5,568 nucleotides of DNA from an uncultured Collinsella sp. (GTDB taxonomy: Bacteria; Actinomycetota; Coriobacteriia; Coriobacteriales; Coriobacteriaceae). The translations under genes were made by a program, and so were the position numbers. The notes under the pieces are model-generated. The model had not been told where the DNA came from. It worked only from the letters and a program-made list of their open reading frames with translations, and did no database searches. Below, in pieces: positions 1 to 4,930 of this stretch; the stretch's first letter is position 1, and each line of letters opens with the position of its first letter. The DNA lies in NCBI GenBank assembly GCA_958424475.1, contig CATZTY010000081.1, positions 1 through 5,568 of the forward strand, written 5' to 3'.

Positions 1-130
1 CGTCGAGACAAATGAGCAGGCGAACATGCTACGACAAATGGGCGCCCGCTACGCTCAGGGCTTCCTCTACTACCGTCCCATGCCGGCGAAGGATTTTGAG
101 GCATTGCTCGATGGTGGCAATAACAACTGA
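1..130 (+). CDS. EAL-domain cyclic-di-GMP phosphodiesterase, C-terminal fragment
   Basis: This is the last 42 codons of a gene that begins before the window; the first complete codon is at base 2 and the stop is TGA at 128-130. The visible peptide starts VETNEQANMLRQMGARYAQG and continues FLYYRPMPAKDFEALL. That matches the end of EAL domains, which typically carry a GVET..Q...L...G...QG(Y/F)LF.RP block followed by a short helix. EAL enzymes hydrolyse cyclic-di-GMP to pGpG in the cytoplasm. The residues seen (the Glu of VET and the Gln of QG) are those expected in a competent enzyme, but the EAL signature and most of the metal ligands lie outside the window, so activity cannot be judged. The protein may carry further domains upstream. 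A GGDEF gene follows 127 bases later on the same strand, which supports a shared signalling locus. Confidence 0.85.
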   Translation, partial: VETNEQANMLRQMGARYAQGFLYYRPMPAKDFEALLDGGNNN

Positions 131-188
131 TACGCTCGCGCGCAAAACGCCACCGTCGAAGGGGATATTTGTCTCCATTAGCTAACTT

Positions 189-219
189 ATATCCCCAATT
201 CAAACCGAATTGGGGATAT
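189..219. promoter_or_regulatory. Perfect 12-bp inverted repeat upstream of the GGDEF gene
   Basis: The arms ATATCCCCAATT (189-200) and AATTGGGGATAT (208-219) are exact reverse complements separated by the 7-base spacer CAAACCG. The same 7 bases recur at 224-230, just downstream. The half-site GGGGATAT also occurs once more at 161-168 and could pair with 189-196, giving a mutually exclusive shorter stem. No T-run follows on either strand, so a classical intrinsic terminator is not supported. The right arm overlaps the possible -10 box at 217-222, which favours an operator or an RNA leader switch. A terminator for the upstream EAL gene remains possible. Confidence 0.6.
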
Positions 220-222
220 GAT
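217..222 (+). promoter_or_regulatory. Possible -10 box for the GGDEF gene
   Basis: TATGAT differs from TATAAT at one base and would place a transcript start near 229, about 30 bases before the ATG. No convincing TTGACA-like -35 box is seen 16-18 bases upstream; that interval lies inside the inverted repeat. If the promoter is real, it may rely on an activator or be blocked by a repressor bound to the repeat. Confidence 0.35.
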
Positions 223-241
223 ACAAACCGTTGTTCCGCCC

Positions 242-248
242 AAGGAGG
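242..248 (+). promoter_or_regulatory. Ribosome binding site that fixes the GGDEF gene start
   Basis: AAGGAGG lies 9 bases before the ATG at 258. An in-frame TTG at 231 would translate straight through this site, so 258 is the preferred start. Confidence 0.85.
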
Positions 249-257
249 TTATCCATC

Positions 258-1787
258 ATGAACGAGTCGTATCGCCTGGGCGAGCAATCGATTATTGCCT
301 ATCTTCAGCGACTTGCGAACGGCATCTCGACCGCCGAACTCGATGTTGCCGCGCTGCCTGCTGAGCTACGCGCCGTTGGTGAGCAACTGCAAAAGACGCA
401 TGCCATCCTGCAACAAGAGCGCCAGCTGCTTGAGTGCAACGCCTATATCGATCCGCTCACCAACTTGGGCAACCGCAACGGATTCGACCGTCACGTCGAG
501 CAACTCTGGCACAAAGGCGACCCCTTCACCTGCGCCTATATTGACATCGACCATCTCAAACATTGCAACGATAGGTTTGGCCACGCCGAAGGCAATCGCT
601 ATATTCTGACCATCTGCCGCACGCTCTCCGAAACCATGGAGGACGATGAGATGCTGTTCCGTATCGGTGGAGACGAGTTTGTGCTCATCTCGCTCTCCGC
701 AAACGAGACTGAACTCGAGCAGCGCTTGGAGCAGGTACGTGCCGGGCTGATCGAGGCGAGCTCAGGCGGCAAGGCGCCCATGATCGGCAGCTTTAGCTTT
801 GGCTGCTCGCGCGTCGATCCACTTGCCGGCGACACGCGTCGCCAGATGACGATGGATGCCGATCGCAAGATGTATCGCTATAAGCTTATGCATCGTGTGC
901 AGCAACCGAAAGACAATGGTACGCCGCAACGACCAATCGTCGATCAGCTTCCCTGCAACGACCGAGTGTTCCAAGCGATCTCCATGAGCTCCGAGACGCG
1001 CTATCCGTTTATCCTTAACCTCGATACTGGAGAATCGCAATGGTCGGTCAACGCCGTGCGCGATTTTGACCTGCCCTCCCAGCACCCTTTTAACTCGGTC
1101 GATATGTGGCTTGCCCGCGTTCATCCCGAGGACCGCGACAACGTACGCGCCGAGCTCGACATGGTGATAAACGGCACGTGGCACTTCCACTACATGCAGT
1201 ATCGCGTAATGGACGCCACCGGAAAATACGTGCTTTGCGACTGCACGGGCTACCGCTTGGATGGAACCGATACCGAGCCCAACATGTATGTGGGCATTAT
1301 CATCAACCGAAGCCTAGCGGATACGACCGATTCCGTGACCGGCCTGGGCGATATTCACGCCCTGGTCAACGCCATTGGCGAAATGCGTCGCGTGGCGCGC
1401 AAGGCTGGTTTGATCGCCATTAAAATCGACGATATCGCTCAGGTCAATGCCCGCTTTGGCTTTGATGCGGGCGACCGCGTTTTGGCAGAAAGCGCCGCCT
1501 GCCTCATGGAATGCTCACGCGGCAAGGGTCGCCTGTTCCGCTCGACGGGGCCGACGTTCGCGGCGCTTTTCGACGACTTTGATCCCGAAGAGACCGACGC
1601 GATCGCAGAAGAAATCGAGCGGTTCCTGGGTTCTCCCGTGCTCATCGGCTCGCTTGAATATCAGCCACCCATTCGTGTGGCGACGTTTCATCTGGACAGC
1701 GTTGACCGACAGCCCGTTTCCATTTTGAACGAGCTCAAAGCGTTGCTTAAAGAGGCGCCGCAAGTACCGGGCACCAAGCTGGACTAG
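258..1787 (+). CDS. GGDEF-PAS-degenerate GGDEF protein (putative diguanylate cyclase)
   Basis: This 509-residue soluble protein has no signal peptide or membrane helix. Residues 1-62 are helical and probably form a short coiled-coil linker. Residues 63-210 are a GGDEF domain, with DPLTNLGNR at 65-73, the metal and substrate residues D96, D98 and N104, and an intact GGDEF at 137-141. GGDEF enzymes condense two GTP into cyclic-di-GMP. Two features are unusual. The guanine-contacting Asp (D344 in PleD) is Asn113, and the RxxD inhibitory site before GGDEF is replaced by EDDE. Residues about 245-350 look like a PAS sensor fold (HPEDRDNV, then a C-terminal strand). Residues 358-500 resemble a second GGDEF domain (DSVTGLGD, IKIDDIAQVN) whose signature is TGPTF at 430-434, so it is probably catalytically dead. 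The PAS or the dead domain may sense a ligand or drive dimerisation; this is inferred. Confidence 0.9.
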   Translation: MNESYRLGEQSIIAYLQRLANGISTAELDVAALPAELRAVGEQLQKTHAILQQERQLLECNAYIDPLTNLGNRNGFDRHVEQLWHKGDPFTCAYIDIDHLKHCNDRFGHAEGNRYILTICRTLSETMEDDEMLFRIGGDEFVLISLSANETELEQRLEQVRAGLIEASSGGKAPMIGSFSFGCSRVDPLAGDTRRQMTMDADRKMYRYKLMHRVQQPKDNGTPQRPIVDQLPCNDRVFQAISMSSETRYPFILNLDTGESQWSVNAVRDFDLPSQHPFNSVDMWLARVHPEDRDNVRAELDMVINGTWHFHYMQYRVMDATGKYVLCDCTGYRLDGTDTEPNMYVGIIINRSLADTTDSVTGLGDIHALVNAIGEMRRVARKAGLIAIKIDDIAQVNARFGFDAGDRVLAESAACLMECSRGKGRLFRSTGPTFAALFDDFDPEETDAIAEEIERFLGSPVLIGSLEYQPPIRVATFHLDSVDRQPVSILNELKALLKEAPQVPGTKLD

Positions 1788-1791
1788 CGTT

Positions 1792-1836
1792 GTGGGGCGC
1801 GATGTGAAACACGAGCCGTTTCACATCGCGCCCCAC
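1792..1836. terminator. Perfect 19-bp hairpin after the GGDEF gene
   Basis: Arm 1792-1810 and arm 1818-1836 (GTTTCACATCGCGCCCCAC) are exact reverse complements around the 7-base loop ACGAGCC. The hairpin begins 4 bases after the stop codon and is GC-rich, so it would be a very stable RNA stem that could end or protect the transcript. No T-run follows it on either strand, so it is not a textbook intrinsic terminator. It could equally be a Rho-dependent 3' stem or a palindromic repeat. Confidence 0.6.
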
Positions 1837-1852
1837 GCCATCTACCCTCTCG

Positions 1853-1861
1853 TGCGATAAT
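1853..1861 (+). promoter_or_regulatory. Possible extended -10 promoter for the flavoprotein operon
   Basis: TGCGATAAT reads as an extended -10 (TGn followed by GATAAT, one mismatch to TATAAT). It would start transcription near 1868, about 30 bases before the ATG at 1899. The expected -35 position falls on the edge of the preceding hairpin and shows no TTGACA match, which is tolerable for an extended -10 promoter. Confidence 0.4.
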
Positions 1862-1898
1862 CCTCCGCAGCAGTCACCGACAGCAGAGGGAGTTTGTG

Positions 1899-2522
1899 AT
1901 GAAGGTTCTTTTGGTCAATGGCAGCCCCAAGGCAAACGGCAACACCGCCCGCGCACTCGCCGAGGTCGCAGAGCAACTTAATGCGGAAGGCATTGATACC
2001 GAGGTGTTTCAGCTGGGCGCCAAGCCCATTCGCGATTGCATCGGTTGCGGCCAGTGCGGCAAGCTTGGCGGTCGCTGCACCTTTGACGACGACGTGGTGA
2101 ACGAGCTCATCGCTGCCGCCGAGCAGTCAGATGGCTTTGTCTTTGGCTCGCCCGTCTACTATGCGCACCCCAGCGGGCGCATCCTTTCGGCCCTCGATCG
2201 CGCCTTCTATGCAGGCGGGCACGCCTTTGCACACAAGCCGGGCGCTGCCGTCGCCGTCGCCCGTCGCGGCGGTACGTCGACGACCTTCGACGTGCTCAAC
2301 AAGTACTTCACCATCAACCAAATGCCCGTGGTTGCTTCCACCTACTGGAACAACGTGTTTGGCCGCGTGCCCGGCGACGCCGATGGGGACGCCGAGGGCC
2401 TTGCCACTATGCGAAACATCGGCAAAAACATGGCCTGGCTCCTGCGCTGCATCGAGGCGGGACAAGCCGCCGGTATCAACGCACCCGAGGCAGATCGCGC
2501 AACGACCAACTTCATCAGGTAG
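1899..2522 (+). CDS. Flavodoxin-fold NAD(P)H-dependent oxidoreductase with cysteine cluster
   Basis: This 207-residue protein starts with a Rossmann-type strand and the FMN phosphate loop NGSPKANGNT (residues 7-16), and has a second flavin-contact segment GSPVYY (83-88). These mark it as a member of the NADPH-dependent FMN reductase/flavodoxin-2 group, cytoplasmic enzymes that move electrons from NAD(P)H through FMN to quinones, nitro or azo compounds or metal centres. Between the two sits a cluster C47-x2-C50-x2-C53-x6-C60. This fits the compact CX2CX2CX4-7C motif that holds a 4Fe-4S cluster in archaeal iron-sulfur flavoproteins, so an Fe-S centre is plausible but unproven; related bacterial proteins also carry it. 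The physiological substrate is unknown. ATG 1899 is preferred over the adjoining GTG 1896 because GAGGGAG (1886-1892) is then 6 bases away. An ArsC-family gene follows 11 bases after the stop, so the two probably share a transcript. Confidence 0.85.
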   Translation: MKVLLVNGSPKANGNTARALAEVAEQLNAEGIDTEVFQLGAKPIRDCIGCGQCGKLGGRCTFDDDVVNELIAAAEQSDGFVFGSPVYYAHPSGRILSALDRAFYAGGHAFAHKPGAAVAVARRGGTSTTFDVLNKYFTINQMPVVASTYWNNVFGRVPGDADGDAEGLATMRNIGKNMAWLLRCIEAGQAAGINAPEADRATTNFIR

Positions 2523-2533
2523 AACGGCGGAGC

Positions 2534-2875
2534 ATGAATATCCAGATTTTTGGCACCAAAAAGTCCTTCGATACCAAGAAAGCACAGCGCTTCTTCAAAG
2601 AGCGCCGCATTAAGGTGCAGTTTATTGACCTTAAGGAAAAGGAGATGAGCAAGGGCGAGCTCGCGAGCGTGATGCAGGCGGTCGGCGGTATCGACAAACT
2701 GCTCAACCCCAAAGCCAAGGACGAGGAGACGCTCGCGCTCATCCAGCACCTTACCCCCAGCCAGCGCTTCGACAAGCTGCTCGAGAACCAGCAGGTTCTA
2801 GCCGAGCCCATCGTGCGCAACGGCAAAAAGGCCACCGTCGGTTATTGCCCCGATGTATGGGGAGCCTGGGAGTAG
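2534..2875 (+). CDS. ArsC/Spx-family thioredoxin-fold protein lacking the active-site cysteine
   Basis: This 113-residue protein has the usual length of ArsC/YffB/Spx-type proteins. The N-terminal strand and turn (MNIQIFGTKK) lead into the helix FDTKKAQRFF, and the cis-Pro segment LAEPIVRNGKK is near residues 88-98, followed by the family ending VGYCPDVWGAWE. In relatives such as YffB, the turn before the first helix carries the redox or arsenate-attacking Cys. Here residue 11 is Ser (codon TCC at 2564-2566), and the only cysteine in the protein is C105 near the C-terminus. The segment normally reading RPIV reads EPIV. Arsenate reduction by the usual mechanism is therefore unlikely; a binding, regulatory or repurposed role is inferred. 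The gene begins 11 bases after the flavoprotein stop. Its only purine-rich leader, GGAG at 2529-2532, is 1 base from the ATG, so translation is probably coupled to the upstream gene. Confidence 0.85.
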   Translation: MNIQIFGTKKSFDTKKAQRFFKERRIKVQFIDLKEKEMSKGELASVMQAVGGIDKLLNPKAKDEETLALIQHLTPSQRFDKLLENQQVLAEPIVRNGKKATVGYCPDVWGAWE

Positions 2876-2921
2876 CCTGTGTTATTTGCCGGCGCGTGGG
2901 TATAAGAGCAGGCGTTTGGCA

Positions 2922-2927
2922 TATGAT
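2922..2927 (+). promoter_or_regulatory. Possible -10 box for the CobW-family gene
   Basis: TATGAT in the 86-base gap would start transcription near 2934, shortly before the gene's ribosome binding site. No good -35 box is visible and no clear terminator follows the ArsC-like gene, so readthrough from upstream is also possible. I looked for a Zur-type palindrome here, as some COG0523 genes are zinc-repressed, and did not recognise one. Confidence 0.3.
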
Positions 2928-2949
2928 TCAACTGTAAGCCATGTCTAAC

Positions 2950-2957
2950 AAAGGAGG
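2950..2957 (+). promoter_or_regulatory. Ribosome binding site that fixes the CobW-family start
   Basis: AAAGGAGG lies 4 bases before the ATG at 2962. An in-frame ATG at 2941 sits upstream of this site, lacks its own Shine-Dalgarno sequence and would translate through it, so 2962 is chosen. Confidence 0.85.
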
Positions 2958-2961
2958 GCAC

Positions 2962-4092
2962 ATGCCCAACAAACCCGTGAAGATCATCATGCTTACCGGA
3001 TACCTCGGTGCCGGCAAGACCACGCTGCTCAACCACATCCTCGCTAACGACGGCGGCATCCGCGCCGCCGTGATTGTCAACGATATCGGCGAGATCAACG
3101 TCGATGCCAGCCTCATCGCCGACGGCGGCCTTTCCGAGACCGACGACCTCATCCCGCTCACCAACGGCTGCATCTGCTGCACGCTTTCGGATGACCTGGC
3201 CAACCAGCTGCAGGGCATCGCCGATTCGGGCAACTTCGACTACATCATCATCGAGGCATCGGGCATTTGCGAGCCTATCCCCATCGCCTACACCATCTCG
3301 AGCTTCTGCGACGAGGCCAAGGTGGGCGGCGAGCCCAAGCTCGCGCTCGACAACATCGTGGCCGTGGTCGACTGCGCCCGCATGTACGACGAGTTCAACG
3401 GCGGTCGCGACCTGTTGGCCGAGGATATCGACGAGGACGACATCGAGAGCCTGCTTATCCAGCAGATCGAGTTCTGCTCCACGCTGATCCTCAACAAGAC
3501 CGATACCGTGAGCCCTGAGCAGATCGCCGAGCTCAAGGCCATCGTGCGCAGCCTGCAGAAGGACGCCGTGATCGTCGAGGCCCAAAACGGCGAGGTCCCC
3601 ATGGAGGAGCTGCTCGATACCGACCGCTTCGACTTTATGCGCGCCTACAACTCCGCCGCTTGGATCGAGGCCATGGAGCATCCTGAGGAGCACGACGACC
3701 CCGAGGTGCTCGAGTACGACATCGAGACCTTTGTGTACTCGCGCCGCAAGCCGTTTGACCTGCAGAAGTTCACCGATTTTGTTGAGCAGGAGTGGCCCGA
3801 CGAGGTCATCCGCGTCAAGGGTCCGCTGTGGCAGGCCGACAATCCGGACATGTGCTACATGTTTGAGCAGGCCGGCCACCAGATGCGCCTGATGGAGAAC
3901 GGTCTGTTTGTCGACTCGGCGCCCGAAGGCGAGAAGCAGAGGATCATCGACGAGAACCCCGAGATCATGCAAATTTGGGACGACGAGACGGGCGACCGCA
4001 TGACGAGCCTGTGCATCATCGGCCGTTACATGGACAAGGACGCGCTCATCGCCTCCCTCGATGCCTGCCTGACCGACTGGCACCGCGCCTAG
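2962..4092 (+). CDS. CobW/COG0523-family GTPase, putative metal chaperone
   Basis: This 376-residue protein is a G3E-class P-loop GTPase. The N-terminal domain shows Walker A GYLGAGKT (13-20), the family-defining metal-binding CxCC motif as CICC (70-73), a Walker B/switch segment ending EASGICEP (98-105) and the guanine-specificity motif NKTD (178-181). A CobW C-terminal domain starts about residue 257 (FVYSRRKPFD) and runs to near the end (GDRMTSLCIIGRYMD). COG0523 proteins use GTP hydrolysis to deliver or protect metal ions, mostly zinc, or cobalt/nickel in subgroups such as CobW and nitrile-hydratase activators. The long C-terminal domain resembles the YciC/ZigA branch, but no His-rich metal loop is present, and the neighbours give no cobalamin or zinc-uptake context. 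The client is therefore unknown. The gene is rich in GC-ending codons, suggesting a well-adapted chromosomal gene. A strong terminator follows. Confidence 0.92.
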   Translation: MPNKPVKIIMLTGYLGAGKTTLLNHILANDGGIRAAVIVNDIGEINVDASLIADGGLSETDDLIPLTNGCICCTLSDDLANQLQGIADSGNFDYIIIEASGICEPIPIAYTISSFCDEAKVGGEPKLALDNIVAVVDCARMYDEFNGGRDLLAEDIDEDDIESLLIQQIEFCSTLILNKTDTVSPEQIAELKAIVRSLQKDAVIVEAQNGEVPMEELLDTDRFDFMRAYNSAAWIEAMEHPEEHDDPEVLEYDIETFVYSRRKPFDLQKFTDFVEQEWPDEVIRVKGPLWQADNPDMCYMFEQAGHQMRLMENGLFVDSAPEGEKQRIIDENPEIMQIWDDETGDRMTSLCIIGRYMDKDALIASLDACLTDWHRA

Positions 4093-4131
4093 GTTTATCC
4101 AAGCGGGCATTTTTCTGCCTACGTAACCGCT

Positions 4132-4166
4132 AAACCACCACGAAGGTGCCCTTCGTGGTGGTTTTT
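4132..4166 (+). terminator. Intrinsic terminator after the CobW-family gene
   Basis: Arm 4132-4146 and arm 4150-4164 form a perfect 15-bp stem (AAACCACCACGAAGG and its complement) with a 3-base loop TGC. The run TTTTT at 4162-4166 follows the last G of the stem. This is a textbook Rho-independent terminator for the upstream gene. Because its T-run ends only 21 bases before the trmL start, it may also act as an attenuator for trmL. Confidence 0.85.
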
Positions 4167-4177
4167 CGTTCTGAGCC

Positions 4178-4183
4178 AAGGAG
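4178..4183 (+). promoter_or_regulatory. Ribosome binding site that fixes the trmL start
   Basis: AAGGAG is 4 bases before the ATG at 4188. An in-frame GTG at 4146 lies inside the terminator stem and would translate through both the stem and this site, so it is rejected. Confidence 0.85.
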
Positions 4184-4187
4184 ATTC

Positions 4188-4787
4188 ATGTTCAATATCG
4201 TGCTGTATGCGCCCGAGATTCCGGCCAATACGGGCAACATCGGCCGTACCTGCGTGGTCACCGGCGCCCGCCTGCATCTGGTGGAGCCGCTGGGCTTTTC
4301 GCTCGACGACAAGACGGTGCGTCGCGCCGGCCTGGGCTACTGGCAAAACTTGGACGTGACGACCTATGCCGGCTGGGAGGATTTCCTTGCGCGCAACGGT
4401 CTCTCTCCTGCCGACGAGCGCCTGCATCTGCTGACCAAAAAGGCGCGCCGCACCTATGCGCAGAGCACCTACCGCGATGGCGACTACTTAGTCTTTGGCA
4501 GCGAGAGCTCGGGCATTCCCGAGCCACTGCTTGCCGCGGCGCCCGAGCGCTGCGAGCGCATCCCGATGCTGCGCGATTGCGACTCACTCAATAACGCCAA
4601 GGCCTGGGAAACCCACGAGGAATCGCTGGGGCATACCGAGGACAGCCACGAGGCCATCCTTCGGCAGGATATCTGCGGCAACTTCGTCAATCCAGACGAC
4701 TACCGCATCAGCGCACTCAACCTCTCCAACAGCGCCGCCATCGTCCTCTACGAAGCCCTGCGCCAAACAGGCTTTCCGGGAATGTGA
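4188..4787 (+). CDS. trmL: tRNA (cytidine/uridine-34 2'-O)-methyltransferase TrmL
   Basis: This 199-residue SPOUT-class (SpoU/YibK) enzyme uses S-adenosylmethionine to methylate the ribose 2'-OH of the wobble base, C34 or U34, in certain tRNA-Leu species. The N-terminus reads NIVLYAPEIPANTGNIGRTC (3-22), typical of TrmL/CspR/YibK. It continues with LHLVEPLGF, FGSESSGIPE (103-112, SPOUT motif 2), IPML (motif 3 start) and LNLSNSAAIVLYEALRQTGF at the C-terminus. Family members are usually about 150-160 residues long. The excess here is one block of about 43 residues that splits the normally continuous SLNLSN: SLN occurs at 133-135 and ALNLSN at 176-181. This block lies in the trefoil-knot region that forms the cofactor pocket. 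It stays in frame, so the gene is not obviously broken. The gene stands alone between a terminator and a hairpin that overlaps its stop codon. Confidence 0.9.
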   Translation: MFNIVLYAPEIPANTGNIGRTCVVTGARLHLVEPLGFSLDDKTVRRAGLGYWQNLDVTTYAGWEDFLARNGLSPADERLHLLTKKARRTYAQSTYRDGDYLVFGSESSGIPEPLLAAAPERCERIPMLRDCDSLNNAKAWETHEESLGHTEDSHEAILRQDICGNFVNPDDYRISALNLSNSAAIVLYEALRQTGFPGM

Positions 4788-4813
4788 CAAAGGGACTATC
4801 CTTTTGCCACATT
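4781..4813. repeat. Imperfect palindrome overlapping the trmL stop codon
   Basis: Arm 4781-4794 (AATGTGACAAAGGG) pairs with 4800-4813 around the loop ACTAT, with 13 of 14 positions pairing, including one G-T wobble, and one A-C mismatch. The TGA stop of trmL (4785-4787) lies inside the left arm. No T-run follows. It may act as a transcript 3' end. It also resembles, from memory, the dispersed GTGACAAAGGGAC-type palindromes scattered through many Gram-positive genomes. Confidence 0.5.
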
Positions 4814-4870
4814 CGAGCGCCACGTCGATGGCACACACGCCTAATTGATGCTCTAGATAAAGGCCCTCAC

Positions 4871-4906
4871 TTTTAATCAGAATTAACTAAAGTAAAATGA
4901 AGTTAA
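4871..4906 (+). promoter_or_regulatory. Promoter with dyad operator for the ATPase gene
   Basis: The stretch 4855-4915 is markedly AT-richer than the rest of the window. TAAAAT at 4893-4898 is a good -10 box; the best -35 candidate is the weak TTTTAA at 4871-4876, 16 bases upstream. The half-sites TTAACT (4883-4888) and AGTTAA (4901-4906) are exact reverse complements lying symmetrically around the -10 box, as expected for a repressor site. Transcription would start near 4905. A strong site AAAGGAG (4918-4924) follows, 6 bases before the GTG start. Confidence 0.5.
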
Positions 4907-4930
4907 ACGACTGTGTGAAAGGAGAGCCGT

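Noticed and set aside
231..257. An upstream TTG start for the GGDEF protein
   Set aside because: The nine added residues are encoded by the ribosome binding site itself (AAGGAGG at 242-248), and there is no separate site before 231.
1820..1825. TTTCACA/TGTGAAA in the hairpin arms as a CRP/FNR-type site
   Set aside because: The TGTGA and TCACA halves are separated by more than the 6 bases such sites require, and the long perfect stem explains them better.
2127..2585. A 152-codon open frame on the - strand
   Set aside because: It is antisense to the flavoprotein gene, crosses into the ArsC-like gene, and shows no domain or ribosome binding site.
2941..2961. An upstream ATG start for the CobW-family protein
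   Set aside because: The added seven residues read through the AAAGGAGG site, no Shine-Dalgarno sequence precedes 2941, and family members begin a few residues before the first strand.
2876..2961. A zinc-responsive (Zur) box before the COG0523 gene
   Set aside because: I looked for a TGATAAT-type palindrome and found only the non-palindromic TATGATTCA; there is not enough to call a site.
2842..4179. A 445-codon open frame on the - strand
   Set aside because: It lies almost entirely antisense to the CobW-family GTPase, whose motifs are all present on the + strand. The length is explained by the biased codons of that gene, and the translation (long Val/Leu/His/Asp-rich runs) shows no recognisable domain.
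4146..4187. A GTG start 14 codons upstream for TrmL
   Set aside because: It lies in the terminator stem, and the extra residues do not match the family, whose members start directly with a short strand like FNIVLY.
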